Assembly (NCBI RefSeq): GCF_022602565.1
Contig: NZ_JALBCV010000003.1
Span: 187,273 to 251,272 of the forward strand
DNA: 64,000 bases
Source: Rosenbergiella metrosideri
GTDB lineage: Bacteria > Pseudomonadota > Gammaproteobacteria > Enterobacterales > Enterobacteriaceae
Direction: 5' to 3'
The translations under genes and the position numbers were made by a program. This document shows positions 9,609-19,670 of this stretch, one piece after another; within the stretch, counting starts at the first letter, position 1, and every line of letters starts with the position of its first letter. The notes beneath the pieces are model-generated. The model was not told where the DNA came from. It saw only the letters and a list, made by a program, of their open reading frames with translations, and did no database searches.

Positions 9609-9956
9609 TCAGTTCATGTTTTCGTAAAGCTCAATCATTTCAGCAATGAGTTCACGAGCCAACATTGCGTTCATCAAATGGTCTTGAGCATGAACTAATA
9701 CTAAGCTCACTTTCACTTTACCTTCCCCTGCATCGCTTTCAATCAACTGCGTTTGTACACGATGTGCATCACTCAGTGCTTGTCGAGAATTTTCCATCAT
9801 CTCTTTAGCAACGATAAACTTACCTTGTTTCGCTTCCTTTAACGCCGCGTAAGCAAGGCTACGTGCCTGACCAGCATTGATAATTAAGCCCATGACAATT
9901 TCTTCAAGATCACTCGTCTCGGTGTGGTCAGGTTCTACTGTATTCAAATCAAACAT
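9609..9956 (-). CDS. chbA: PTS diacetylchitobiose IIA component ChbA
   Basis: 115 residues (E. coli 116). Lactose/chitobiose-type IIA, an all-helical trimer. The phosphorylated histidine is expected at His89 in LVLVHAQDHLMNAMLARELI. It passes phosphate from HPr to ChbB. AGGAAATAGT precedes the ATG. It follows chbC with a 50-base gap and precedes chbR. The N-terminal arm (about 20 residues rich in Asp/Glu/Thr) is disordered in this family. Confidence 0.95.
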   Translation of the reverse strand: MFDLNTVEPDHTETSDLEEIVMGLIINAGQARSLAYAALKEAKQGKFIVAKEMMENSRQALSDAHRVQTQLIESDAGEGKVKVSLVLVHAQDHLMNAMLARELIAEMIELYENMN

Positions 9957-10006
9957 ACTATTTCCTCATTAATAAGGCGTGACCGATCGTCGACAGCCTC
10001 TCGGTA

Positions 10007-11365
10007 TTAGAATTTTAAAGCGTTAGCGATCTCTTCTTCCGTTTCTTCTTGATCCAGAGCGGCTTGCGCTTTATTCGAAATCATCACAAAGGGTAGATAA
10101 ACCAAGGTTGCAACACCTAAATTAACGATGGCTAAAAGAAACGCTGCCACACTTCCATTGGTATTAAAGAAGGCACTTAAACCTGTGGGCATCGTCCAAG
10201 GGGCAATATTGGTCATCGGCGGGATAATGCCAAAATAGTAGGCTGCCACTGTAATACCGGCTAACAGTGGTGAGATCAGAACAAAAGGAATGAACATTAT
10301 CGGGTTCATAATAATCGGTAAGCCAAAAAGAATAGGCTCATTGATTTGAAATAACCCCGAGGGTAACGCTAGCTTTGCCATCTGACGATGGTCAGCGCGA
10401 CGTGATGCAATAAAAATCGCCAGAATTAACCCCAATGTTGCTCCAGAACCTCCTAGGAAAATATAAGAGTCCAACATTGGCTTAGCCCAAAGGTGAAACG
10501 TTTTTCCTGCTTCGAGTGCGGCCTCAACAGAACCGTATTGCTGATAAGTGGCAACATTCTCTAATGCCCAAGGTGTCATAATTGCACTATCGAGTGCCGC
10601 TAGCGCTAATGCACCATGTACCCCAAAGAACCAAAGCAGTGGGACGAGTAAGACATAAGCCCACCCCACAACTGCCCCTAATGAGGCGAGCGGAGTAGCG
10701 ATCATATCCATGATGATTTGGTGGAAATTAGTCTGCCAGTAGGTTAATCCAAAAGAGATCCCCCCCATCATCGATAAAATGATCAGCCCTGGAATCACAG
10801 CAGAAAAGGAACGCGAAACAGACGTCGGCACGCTCTCGGGTAACCGTATTACCCAATTACGACGCACAATAAAAGTAAACAATTCAGCCACGACGATCCC
10901 GATAATCATCCCCGAGATAACATTAGCTCCGCCTAACCAGTTAGCGCCAACGGCGTAAGCCTCCCCGACACTATAGGGCGTAACCGTCATAAAAGCCGCG
11001 ACGGCCAATAACCCTGCCGCCATTGCGTCGACTTTACGTTCTTCCGCTAAGGCCGCCCCAATAAAGAAAGGAGCCATCAACGACATAATACCCAGCGTAC
11101 CGTTGTAAACGTTTCCGACAATTGCCTTAAAATCTTCGAGCGTTGCAATGGTACTTGACTCCAGGCGTATACCTAGTGAATAAAAAAACGAACCTTCTCC
11201 AAAACTCAGGAAGACATTATTAATTAATACAAACATTGCCCCAGCAAGGGTAAGTGGCATTAATTTAATAAAGCCATTTTTAATGGCATTGATATGGGGC
11301 TGTCTTCCTATTTTCACCGCAAAAGGTAGCAGCATCCTTTCAAGACAATTAATAACTTTACTCAT
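10007..11365 (-). CDS. chbC: PTS diacetylchitobiose permease IIC component ChbC
   Basis: Start at ATG 11365, six bases after a GAGGTG ribosome site; an earlier in-frame start at 11374 would lack one. 452 residues, the same length as E. coli ChbC. Multi-span EIIC of the lactose/cellobiose family with the usual [19 protein letters not shown] motif and the ligand-facing GVHGALAL. It carries diacetylchitobiose across the inner membrane while it is phosphorylated by ChbB. The 123-base gap to chbB is where the small RNA ChiX pairs in E. coli; I did not find an obvious matching stretch here. Confidence 0.95.
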   Translation of the reverse strand: MSKVINCLERMLLPFAVKIGRQPHINAIKNGFIKLMPLTLAGAMFVLINNVFLSFGEGSFFYSLGIRLESSTIATLEDFKAIVGNVYNGTLGIMSLMAPFFIGAALAEERKVDAMAAGLLAVAAFMTVTPYSVGEAYAVGANWLGGANVISGMIIGIVVAELFTFIVRRNWVIRLPESVPTSVSRSFSAVIPGLIILSMMGGISFGLTYWQTNFHQIIMDMIATPLASLGAVVGWAYVLLVPLLWFFGVHGALALAALDSAIMTPWALENVATYQQYGSVEAALEAGKTFHLWAKPMLDSYIFLGGSGATLGLILAIFIASRRADHRQMAKLALPSGLFQINEPILFGLPIIMNPIMFIPFVLISPLLAGITVAAYYFGIIPPMTNIAPWTMPTGLSAFFNTNGSVAAFLLAIVNLGVATLVYLPFVMISNKAQAALDQEETEEEIANALKF

Positions 11366-11488
11366 AATTAACACCTCTATAAAAATAAAAACGGTTTTTT
11401 ATATTTACGGGCTAATAGGATAGTAGACTGTTGATGGATAATAACGACTCATTACATTTTTATTCTTACAGGAATAATGTGGCGTTAT

Positions 11489-11806
11489 TTATTGTAAAGA
11501 CTTCTTTATCAATCCTATCGCCACTTTTAATACCCCCACCCCATCGACTTTTCCATAGAGAGTTGAATCGATAACTTCGATAGGTTTTATGGGAAATGCC
11601 GTTTTAAATTCGGGTAGCATGTAAGAAATTTGAGGCCCTAATAAAATAACATCAGCCTGTTCGCCTTTTTCTGCCAAGAGTGTTTCAGGGAATGCTTCGA
11701 TGGTAACAGGGACTTCATATTTATTGGCTTGTTCACGCATTTTTGTAACGAGGAGTGAGGTAGACATACCTGCAGAACAAAATAGATAGATAAATTTCTT
11801 TTCCAT
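11489..11806 (-). CDS. chbB: PTS diacetylchitobiose IIB component ChbB
   Basis: 105 residues from ATG 11806 (E. coli 106). The open frame continues to 11893, but the IIB fold starts at [16 protein letters not shown], with the phosphocysteine at Cys10. It hands phosphate from ChbA to the sugar bound by ChbC. First gene of the operon; upstream lie about 500 bases with the presumed NagC/CRP/ChbR-controlled promoter. Confidence 0.95.
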   Translation of the reverse strand: MEKKFIYLFCSAGMSTSLLVTKMREQANKYEVPVTIEAFPETLLAEKGEQADVILLGPQISYMLPEFKTAFPIKPIEVIDSTLYGKVDGVGVLKVAIGLIKKSLQ

Positions 11807-12317
11807 AATGATGGTCTCGCTTTGGAATATTTGATTATTTAAATCCACTGAATAGAATCGAAAAAAGTCTGTCGAGACATTATATGAGATCAACCTCGTT
11901 CAAAATAATCAAGGATCAACAAAATCTTCTCTCCTTGACCTCGAGAATGTATCATCATCTTTAAAAGTAAAAATTAAAATCCATAAAAGGTGGTAATCGA
12001 TAGTTATTTTTGCTATGAATTTTTATTTTATTGGTTGTATTCGCTATTATTAAAAAATCATTTAGATAATAATATAAATATGGATTTTGTGACGCAGAGT
12101 GTAAGATATAGCGTATTAAAGAGGACTCTTACTCATTCTTCATTGATAAAATTTCAATTGTTTTTTTAAAAATTAACTCAATTCATTAAATAAAATGCTT
12201 ATGCTAGCGTAATTAAAAACATTAAACATTTTAATCCTTAATCCGCTTCGCATACTATTACGTGCCTGAAGCGCCACAGAGTATCACCAGCCCACTTGTC
12301 GAGAAGGTAAACGGCGT
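11807..12317. promoter_or_regulatory. AT-rich chb control region
   Basis: 511 bases without a gene between pcp and chbB. The block 12120-12240 is strongly AT-rich. TATTCGCTATTATTA at 12039-12053 resembles the candidate operator before chiP, and TGTGACGCAGAGTGTAA around 12089-12105 has one good and one poor CRP half-site. In E. coli this region holds NagC, ChbR and CRP sites. No coding sequence is convincing: the short frame at 12262-12450 only overlaps the pcp end. Confidence 0.45.
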
Positions 12318-12962
12318 TCAATGTGTTGTCCCCCCAACGATTTGGGCATCGAATTCGACATGTAAGGCAGTATGGATCGCAATTTCCAGACCTCGCTCTA
12401 CGGTTTCCGCCGCCATACTGGCACTACCTGAATGCTTCGCGGCTTGCTGAGGTAAGTAAGGAATATGGATAAAGCCCGCTCTCACCTCAGGTCTGTCGCC
12501 TAACGCATGCAGTAAGCCATACATAACATGATTGCACACATAGGTGCCGGCAGTCTGGGAGACCGAAGCGGGTATCCCCGCTTGTTGCAGAGCGTAAACT
12601 ATCGCTTTAATGGGGAGCGTACTAAACCATGCTGCGGGCCCATTCTCAACCACCGGTTTATCAATGGGTTGATACCCTTTATTGTCTGGGATACGCGCAT
12701 CGTCAACGTTGATTGCGATGCGCTCAAGGGAGATATCCGTTCGTCCCCCTGCTTGCCCGACCGCGATGACCAAAGTAGGAGAGTAGTGCGTGATCGCCGC
12801 CAATAATACCTGAAGCGACTCCCCGAACACGCACGGCAGTTGCACGCAAACGATACGATCCCCCTCTGCCGTCCCCCCTTCCAGACGGGATACGACCTCC
12901 CACGAAGGATTAATCAGCTCATCACCAAAGGGCTCAAATCCGGTTAAAAGAATAGTTTTCAT
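12318..12962 (-). CDS. pcp: Pyrrolidone-carboxylate peptidase (pyroglutamyl peptidase I)
   Basis: 214 residues from ATG 12962, seven bases after AAAGGTG. Family C15 cysteine peptidase; it removes N-terminal pyroglutamate from peptides in the cytoplasm. The triad fits: Glu80 in [10 protein letters not shown], Cys143 in [11 protein letters not shown], His166 in [10 protein letters not shown]. The N-terminal LLTGFEPFG is the family signature. It is the last gene of the operon with pxpA, DUF969 and DUF979, 10 bases after DUF979, so it would release the pyroglutamate that PxpA then acts on. Confidence 0.95.
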   Translation of the reverse strand: MKTILLTGFEPFGDELINPSWEVVSRLEGGTAEGDRIVCVQLPCVFGESLQVLLAAITHYSPTLVIAVGQAGGRTDISLERIAINVDDARIPDNKGYQPIDKPVVENGPAAWFSTLPIKAIVYALQQAGIPASVSQTAGTYVCNHVMYGLLHALGDRPEVRAGFIHIPYLPQQAAKHSGSASMAAETVERGLEIAIHTALHVEFDAQIVGGTTH

Positions 12963-12972
12963 CAATACACCT

Positions 12973-13968
12973 TTATAAAAACATCAGGTAATAGAGCAGC
13001 ACGATATTAATCCCTAATAAGGTGACTCCCGTTGGGATCTGCGCTTTAATCACAGCATTCCTATCGGGTAGGCCCAATAAAGCGGCCGGGACAATATTAA
13101 AATTGGCGGCCATCGGTGTCATCAAGGTTCCGCAGTAACCGGAAAACATCCCTATCGCCGCCATCACTGCCGGATTACCGCCCTGTTGTAACACTAGAAT
13201 AGGGATGCCTACACCCGCAGTCACGATCGGGAACGCCGCAAAAGCATTTCCCATAATCATCGTTAATAATGCCATGCCGACAACGTAGACCACCACAGCA
13301 ACCAACCGATTATCGACAGCTAGGTACTGCTCGGTTAACCAAGAAAGACTATTCCCCACGCCAGCAGAGGTAAAGAGCAAGCCAAGCATGGCCAACACTT
13401 GCGGTAAGATAAAGGCGCAGCCAACCGAATCGAGCAGACGTCGTGCTTCTTGCAGAGGTTGGGAAATCGTTTCCCCCGTTATGAACCATGCCATAACTAG
13501 CGCAATAAGCGTCCCGACCGCCATGGAGAACAGCGTAGTCAAGGTGGCATGATTACCCGTACCGAATAATTGCTGTTGGATCGATGGGATGAAGGTAAAA
13601 AATACGACGCCGACCACCGTCACAAGGGGGATGGCTAATGCTGGAATAAACAGGCGACTCGCCAAGCGTTTTGCGCTAGCTTCTCGCTGTTGTACGGTCC
13701 GTTGAGAATAACGACCAAGCCTTACCCCACCACAGCCAGCCAGTAAGGCCATACCGACTACCGCAATGCCCACGCTAATATTGACTAGCCGACGGTCACC
13801 TATCAGTTGATAGGTCCAATCACCAATAAAAAACAGGAGTCCATAAATTCCCCAAAACAAGCCCGTAGTGACTCGTCGCGGATTGTGGTTATCACGCCAA
13901 GACATTACGGCGATGATCAGTAATGTGGTGCCCGCTAACCAATAGAGCATCTCTTGCTTAACTATCAT
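12973..13968 (-). CDS. DUF979 membrane protein, putative 5-oxoproline transporter subunit
   Basis: Start at ATG 13968 because AGGGGGG stands just upstream; a longer frame begins at 13989. 331 residues with about nine hydrophobic segments. The long conserved stretch near the C-terminus ([19 protein letters not shown] and [20 protein letters not shown]) marks the DUF979 family. It overlaps the DUF969 gene by 11 bases (13958-13968), so the two are translationally coupled and most likely form one carrier. Databases name the pair a 5-oxoproline transporter, mainly because of association with pcp and PxpA; that agrees with the order here. Direct transport evidence is unknown to me. Confidence 0.8.
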   Translation of the reverse strand: MIVKQEMLYWLAGTTLLIIAVMSWRDNHNPRRVTTGLFWGIYGLLFFIGDWTYQLIGDRRLVNISVGIAVVGMALLAGCGGVRLGRYSQRTVQQREASAKRLASRLFIPALAIPLVTVVGVVFFTFIPSIQQQLFGTGNHATLTTLFSMAVGTLIALVMAWFITGETISQPLQEARRLLDSVGCAFILPQVLAMLGLLFTSAGVGNSLSWLTEQYLAVDNRLVAVVVYVVGMALLTMIMGNAFAAFPIVTAGVGIPILVLQQGGNPAVMAAIGMFSGYCGTLMTPMAANFNIVPAALLGLPDRNAVIKAQIPTGVTLLGINIVLLYYLMFL

Positions 13969-14686
13969 CACGCCCCCCTTGATGATCACGCACTGTGTTC
14001 GCTAACTCGCGGCGTAAATGGTGATCGAGTCGTGCAAGCCGGACGCTATGAACGATCAAAGCAAAACAGGCTGTCGGAACTCCCCATAGCGCAATATGCA
14101 GGGGTTCAGTTTGGATACCTGCAGATTCAAGCATAAAGTTATGCATAAAGAGAACGGCACCAAAGGCAACAAAGATATCTTCACCAAAGAAGAGCCCGAC
14201 ATTATCCGTCGCCGCGGCCATCGCTTGGATCCGATAACGCACCGCGGGAGGGAGGGGGCCGTAAGTTTTTTCTGCGCTACCTTCAGCCATTGGTGCTAAT
14301 AATGGACGCACCATTTGCGGATGGCCGCCTAAGCTGGTTAAGCCCAGCGCGGCGGTGAGTTCTCGAACAAGCAAGTACACCATCAATAAACGCCCCGTCG
14401 TCGCCCGGTTTATTTTAGTGATCCACCCTTGTGCAGCTTCTTTCAAGCCATGGCGCTCAAGCAGTCCAATGACGGCCAAGGGTAATAATAAAATAAAGGG
14501 TAAATTTCGTGTATTGAGGAATCCAGCGCCCATTTTATCCAAAATCGTTAATAGCGGTATCTGCGCGGCTACGCCGGTAACAATACCGGCAACGATCACT
14601 ACCAGCACTGGGTTAAAACGTAGGATAAACCCTAGCACTATTACGGCTATCCCCAACAATGGCCACAAACTGATACTTTCTGTCAT
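13958..14686 (-). CDS. DUF969 membrane protein, putative 5-oxoproline transporter subunit
   Basis: 242 residues with about six hydrophobic segments. Recognisable DUF969 features are the N-terminal WPLLGIAVIVLGFILRFNPV and the central LTSLGGHPQMVRPLLAPMAE, plus TDNVGLFFGEDIFVAFGAVL. It always pairs with DUF979, which starts inside its last codons here. It lies 32 bases after pxpA. Together the four genes form a compact unit for taking up or making pyroglutamate and opening it. Confidence 0.8.
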   Translation of the reverse strand: MTESISLWPLLGIAVIVLGFILRFNPVLVVIVAGIVTGVAAQIPLLTILDKMGAGFLNTRNLPFILLLPLAVIGLLERHGLKEAAQGWITKINRATTGRLLMVYLLVRELTAALGLTSLGGHPQMVRPLLAPMAEGSAEKTYGPLPPAVRYRIQAMAAATDNVGLFFGEDIFVAFGAVLFMHNFMLESAGIQTEPLHIALWGVPTACFALIVHSVRLARLDHHLRRELANTVRDHQGGRDDS

Positions 14687-14718
14687 GCCAAACGGTCCTC
14701 ACTGTGATGTCGCTATCG

Positions 14719-15456
14719 TTATGCGGCTACCTGAATATTACGTGATTCAAATTCCTGCCGTAATCGGCGGGCAAAACTGAGGGCATGCTTTCCATCGCCA
14801 TGCAGGCATAAGGTTTGTGCGGTGACGTTAATCCGCTCCCCTGTGATAGTTTGCACCTTACCCGACTCAATCATCAGCAAACTCTGTGCCAAAGCCTGTT
14901 CTTCATCATCGATCATTGCGCCTATCTGCGTGCGGGGGACGAGCGTTCCATCGGCTTGATAGCCGCGATCCGCGAAGACTTCTTGACGAGTCGATAAACC
15001 GTAATGTTCTGCTGCGCGAATAAGCTCACTCCCTGCTAATCCAACTAGAATTAGCGCCGGATCCAGCGCATAGACCGCTTTAGCAATGGCATCGGCTAAT
15101 AAGGGGTCGCGGGCAGCTTGGTTATAGAGCATACCGTGCGGTTTCACATGGTGTAATCGAGCACCTTGCGAGTGAGTGAGGGCGACTAACGCACCAACTT
15201 GGTAGAGCGTTTGGCCGTAAATGATATCGGGAGGAAAATCCATTGCTGTCCGACCAAAATTTTCACGGTCTGGAAAACTAGGGTGGGCACCCACGGCAAC
15301 GTTGTTGCGTATCGCTTCTCGGACACTCGCTAGCATAGTTTCGGCATCCCCAGCATGAAAACCACACGCAATATTCGCGGAAGAAACCAGCGTTAATAAT
15401 TCAGCGTCGTGAGGACTGCCTTCTCCTAAATCTGCATTCAAATCAATATGTCGCAT
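14719..15456 (-). CDS. pxpA: 5-oxoprolinase subunit PxpA (LamB/YcsF family)
   Basis: 245 residues, family-typical. Start [13 protein letters not shown] with the conserved [11 protein letters not shown] and [12 protein letters not shown] blocks and [10 protein letters not shown]. PxpA works with PxpB and PxpC in ATP-dependent hydrolysis of 5-oxoproline to glutamate. GGGAGAGAT precedes the ATG. First gene of a four-gene operon (pxpA, DUF969, DUF979, pcp). PxpB and PxpC are absent from the window, so either they lie elsewhere or PxpA acts with other partners. Confidence 0.93.
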   Translation of the reverse strand: MRHIDLNADLGEGSPHDAELLTLVSSANIACGFHAGDAETMLASVREAIRNNVAVGAHPSFPDRENFGRTAMDFPPDIIYGQTLYQVGALVALTHSQGARLHHVKPHGMLYNQAARDPLLADAIAKAVYALDPALILVGLAGSELIRAAEHYGLSTRQEVFADRGYQADGTLVPRTQIGAMIDDEEQALAQSLLMIESGKVQTITGERINVTAQTLCLHGDGKHALSFARRLRQEFESRNIQVAA

Positions 15457-15599
15457 AGTATCTCTCCCGTATCTCTATTCTGAATGATTTACCACAAATA
15501 GTGGCCCCACGCCTTAAAGAATTTCGATATAAGCGGTAAGACAGTGCGCTTTGCAACCTGGCGAACTCTGCTAATATTCAAAGACTCTCACATGTCTGG

Positions 15600-15636
15600 T
15601 AACACAATTTGTTAACACCGAAAACAGTGATCACTG
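15600..15636. promoter_or_regulatory. Two palindromes in the divergent pxpA/MFS promoter region
   Basis: TAACACAATTTGTTA (15600-15614, 5-base arms) and CAGTGATCACTG (15625-15636, perfect 12-base palindrome) lie between the divergent starts at 15456 and 15708. Such sites suit a dimeric regulator serving one or both sides. No regulator gene is adjacent, so its identity is unknown. Confidence 0.35.
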
Positions 15637-15707
15637 CGAGGTTTTAGCTCCCCCGCCACTGCTGGGTTATCACTCATCCTTTTGCTATAACGCGTTCTGG
15701 GGTCACC

Positions 15708-17003
15708 ATGTCCAACACACTACAAAAACTGAGTAAACGCCGGTGGTGGTATTTAATGCCGATCATTTTTATCACCTATAGCCTCGCCTACCTAGACCGT
15801 GCCAATTATGGTTTTGCGGCGGCCTCCAATATTGAGCAAGACCTCAATATTTCTAAAAGCACGTCTTCGCTCATTGGCGCCCTGTTCTTCTTAGCCTACT
15901 TTTTCTTCCAGGTCCCGGGGTCGATTTATGCGGTAAAGCGCAGTGTAAAGAAGTTAATTTTTATCTGTTTACTCCTGTGGGGGCTGTGCGCAACGGCGAC
16001 TGGATTAGTCAGTAATATTCCCATGTTAATGGTCATCCGTTTTATCTTAGGTATTGTTGAGGCAGCCGTCATGCCTTCGATGCTGATTTATATCAGTACC
16101 TGGTTTACTAAGGAGGAGCGTTCACGGGCCAACACCTTCTTGATACTCGGTAATCCTGTCACCGTGCTGTGGATGTCGGTGTTATCCGGCTATCTGATCC
16201 ATGCTTTTGGGTGGCGTGAAATGTTTATTATTGAAGGTATCCCCGCCGTATTATGGGCGGGGATATGGTGGCTAGTGGTGCGCGATAAACCCTCAGAGGT
16301 GAGCTGGCTGTCGCAGGACGAGAAACAAGATATCCAGCGAGCCATGGAGAAAGAACAACAGGCGATCGCACCGGTACGCAATTATGGTGAAGCCTTGCTA
16401 TCCTCTTCTGTGGTGTTGCTTTCATCGGCCCATGCATTATGGAGTATCGGTGTGTATGGCTTTATGATGTGGCTACCGTCCATCATTAAATCCGCCTCAT
16501 CGATGGATATTGTATCGGTCGGCTGGCTCTCGGCACCGCCTTATTTAGCCGCGATTTGTTTGATGTTGGTCGTCTCTTGGCTATCGGATAAAGTTCAAAA
16601 CCGTAAGTTATTTATCTGGCCACTTTTAGCTGTCGCTGGCCTGGCCTTTACCGGCTCCTTTTTTATCGGTAACAGTCATTTCTGGGTATCCTATGGGTTA
16701 CTTACCGTGGCAGCCGCCTGCATGTATGCGCCTTATGGGCCGTTTTTCGCGCTAATCCCAGAGTTAATGCCAAAGAATGTTTCAGGTGTAGCAATTGGTT
16801 TGATTAATTGCTTTGGAGCATTAGGTGCATTCTTAGGGGCTTATTTTGTCGGATTCTTAAACGGATTAACTGGCAGTCCTAATGCCTCTTACTGCTTTAT
16901 GGCGATAGCATTACTCACTTCGGTAATTTGTATTTATAAAGTCAAAACACCCGCTAGCTCGCCTTCGAGCTCAACTGAGATTTTTACCCGTAAAGCTTTA
17001 TAA
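15708..17003 (+). CDS. MFS transporter, anion:cation symporter (ACS) family
   Basis: 431 residues with twelve predicted membrane spans. The first span ends with SLAYLDRANYGFAAA, the ACS hallmark (YxDRxN/S-GxA), and the signature LGIVEAAVMPSMLIYISTWF follows in span 4. The family moves organic anions such as hexuronates, galactonate, rhamnonate or tartrate in symport with H+. The substrate is not readable from the sequence. It is divergent from the pxpA operon with 251 bases between, so an organic-acid or pyroglutamate-related role is possible but unproven. No sugar-acid enzyme is attached. Confidence 0.8.
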   Translation: MSNTLQKLSKRRWWYLMPIIFITYSLAYLDRANYGFAAASNIEQDLNISKSTSSLIGALFFLAYFFFQVPGSIYAVKRSVKKLIFICLLLWGLCATATGLVSNIPMLMVIRFILGIVEAAVMPSMLIYISTWFTKEERSRANTFLILGNPVTVLWMSVLSGYLIHAFGWREMFIIEGIPAVLWAGIWWLVVRDKPSEVSWLSQDEKQDIQRAMEKEQQAIAPVRNYGEALLSSSVVLLSSAHALWSIGVYGFMMWLPSIIKSASSMDIVSVGWLSAPPYLAAICLMLVVSWLSDKVQNRKLFIWPLLAVAGLAFTGSFFIGNSHFWVSYGLLTVAAACMYAPYGPFFALIPELMPKNVSGVAIGLINCFGALGAFLGAYFVGFLNGLTGSPNASYCFMAIALLTSVICIYKVKTPASSPSSSTEIFTRKAL

Positions 17004-17010
17004 CAGCTCC

Positions 17011-17045
17011 TCCCCACGCGTTATTGACTGGCGTGGGGACTCTTT
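17011..17045 (+). terminator. Hairpin terminator after the MFS gene
   Basis: TCCCCACGC at 17011-17019 pairs with GCGTGGGGA at 17031-17039, followed by CTCTTT. The T run is short. It lies between two convergent units and may serve both. Confidence 0.55.
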
Positions 17046-17053
17046 ATAAGCTA

Positions 17054-19670
17054 CTAGAAAGTAATTTTTACGCCTCCTGTTACCGTCCAATCATTGGTTC
17101 CTTCACGCTGCAAACGCTGTTGATATTGGGCCTGTGTCGTTAGGGCGATATGTTGAGTCAATTGTAAATCTGCACCACTCTTCACTAAAAGATGATCCCC
17201 ACCTCTTCCACTATGGAAAATCGTTTTATCCCCGTCCCCGCTTACCGTCGTTTGGGCATTTTTACGCGTCGTGATTCGCCACGCCAATTCATGCGTAAAC
17301 ACAACTTGTGGGGTGGAGTGGGTATTCGCTTGCCACTGATAACGCAGAGTGGGTCGAATATCCGGTGCGTGATGCGCGGTATAACTTACTTTTGCCCCAT
17401 CGCTGTCTGTAAAATGCTTAATCGATAAGTGCTGATAGTCGACGGCAAGCAACGGCATTAAGCGCTGATTTCCCCATTGCCAAGCCTTCCCTAGTTCTAC
17501 GCCTGCGTAAACCAGGGTCGCGTGAGGCGAGGCCACATTACCTCGCAAATCGGTGGTTACCGCGCCTTTAATTCGGGTATAACCGAGTTGAGTGGTTAAC
17601 TGCCAGCCTTGCTCATTCTGCCAGCGAGTCAGACCAGTAATTCCCTGCGTCGAGAAATAGCTTCGGCTTAAGCCGTCGACGGCTTGAGGTTTCATCGATA
17701 AGTTTCCACGATGCGCAACGATACTCGCGGAAAAATGCTGAGGACTGTCGGGATCCGAGAGCCAACGCCCTCCCATTAACCAACCTTGATATTTTGACGT
17801 GAAATTATAGCCATAATCACTGAATCCTCCCTTAGCATGAAAGTGATCGCCACCGTCATAACCGCTAATGAAAAACTGACTCTGACTATCGTCGACGGTA
17901 TCAGCAATGAGTCCTGTTAAGGTACGGTTAAAATTTAGCATCATCGCAGGTAAGGAGAGATAAGCAGGTACCTGGGGCGTTACCGCGCGACGAACGGGTT
18001 CGGGTTGAGGGGCCGGTGTCGGTTCAGGGGCCGGAGCAGGACTCGGTGCTGGAGTCGGTGCTGGTGTTGGCTCTGGGGTGGGTTCCAGTATCGGATCGGG
18101 AGTCGGTTCGGGTGTAGGCTCTGGGTTAGGTTCGGGTATCGGCTCAACCGGAATGCTATTTCCGTTAGCATCTAACATGATGTTTTGCAGTCGATAATCC
18201 CAATACTGATTACCACTCCCGGCAACTTTCCGTTCGTTGCTCGAGGCGTGTCCAGGGGCGAACCGTTGGCCGACCACTCATTAGGGTCACTGTGGAGAAG
18301 GCTTGCACGGCTCCGCTGTTGTCAGGCTGTTGATTAAGGATAACCAAACCGTCCCCAACATTTAATGCTCCCTGATTAACACCCGTCCCCTGTATCTCGA
18401 GTGTCCCGGCGCCAATTTTATGTAAAGCATCATCTTTTAGACCGTTCACTTTCCATAATACGTTTTTACCTTCATCAACCTCGATACCTCCCCCCACCCA
18501 AGTCGCTTGCTTTCCCTGCTCTGACTCGACGGTATAATCACCGGAGAACTGAAGTTTTCCCGCACCCAAGTTCACCGAATCAGTCAACCTCAGGGTATTT
18601 CCCTCGCCACGGAAAGTCAGATCTTTCGTGGCATCCAACTCCGCCTGCGAGGCCGCAGACGGCGCTAGGTCACGGTACTTTGGTTCAGACCCTGCCAATC
18701 CCAACTATGGTCAGTTTGCGTTATCGCATCCGGCAGCCAATAGAGTATGCCGTCACTGGCTTTATCGTTAACGGGTGCAGAGGTGTTCATAGCCAACACT
18801 CGGTCTAGATAACCATCCGGGATATACTCTTCACCACTAACCCGAGCATAGATACCACCGTTACTGATCGCCGCGTGGTGAACGCCTGCTAATCGCCATA
18901 TCTTATCTGCCGTATCGTAGACGAACACCGGACTACCGCGGTCCCCAGGGCGGGTCGCATTACTAAAGAGGGAGGAGTTGGGATCAGTGGGACCAACGTT
19001 TTTCCAGCGCAATGTACCGCCTTGTAGCGTAACGGTCGCATTGGCCATAGTCCCCCCCGTTTTCCAACGGTAGGCATCGGTGATGGATATCTCTGATTTT
19101 TGGTCGTCACTGACTTGCAGTTGGTAACCAGCTCCCACTCGTGCATACCAAGTGTAACGGTTGCGATCCCCCTCACGTATTGTACTTTTATCGACCGTTG
19201 CCACAGGTGCTGCATCGGTCACCACTTTATTGAGACGAGGTAAATTAAAATCAACGCTTGAGACGGTACTGGCATTACGGTTGATCAGGTAATAAGAAGG
19301 GGCAAACTTCGCTTTATTTCCAAACTTAATCGCGCCATTAATTGAATAACTATTATGGCGGACACTGGCCATATAAGAAGATCCCACTAATGTAATATTA
19401 CCTTTATCGGCCACCATACTAAAATCAGGAATAGGAAAGACTAAATAGGCGTCTAACTGCCCATCTTTTCGATAAACAGGGACGTGGGTAGCACCCACTT
19501 TATATTTACCTAGGTTTTCACCGAAGTCTCGGTAGTCTTGTACAGCAATATCATGACGCATAATAGATGCGGAAGAATAAGAGGTATAAAGCGCTGAACA
19601 TATTAGAGCGGCTAATTGTTTTTTCTTATCAAGTGTTTGAATCCCAGTGGTAAATAGAAGTATTATTCAC
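17054..19670 (-). pseudogene. Decayed S6-family (SPATE/IgA-protease-like) autotransporter
   Basis: Three frames carry one ancestral protein. (1) 19670-18665: a possible GTG start at 19670 behind AGGGTG, then a break before 19621 into the frame with KKKQLAALICSALY (signal peptide) and RHDIAVQDYRDFGENLGKY, the typical mature start of S6 autotransporters. (2) 18704-18210: DLTFRGEGNTLRL and NLGAGKLQFSGDYTV, the start of the beta-helix. (3) 18277-17054: a linker rich in Pro-Glu-Pro-Thr/Ala and a beta-barrel of about 280 residues ending in Phe. Frame breaks lie near 19630, 18690 and 18270. The usual GDSGSP is GDRGSP (codon CGC at 18938-18940), so the catalytic Ser is lost, while His (VRHN) and Asp (VDFNLPRL) remain. 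Most of the roughly 1000-residue passenger is missing. No longer a working secreted protease. Confidence 0.8.

Noticed and set aside
11375-11488. ChiX small-RNA target in the chbB-chbC gap
   Set aside because: I could not find a stretch that clearly pairs with the ChiX core I remember; not enough to annotate.
12262-12450. Short plus-strand frame across the pcp end
   Set aside because: It overlaps the conserved pcp gene in antisense, has no ribosome site and no recognisable product.
17980-18171. Minus-strand frame rich in Arg/His/Pro
   Set aside because: It is an out-of-frame reading of the proline-rich linker of the autotransporter.
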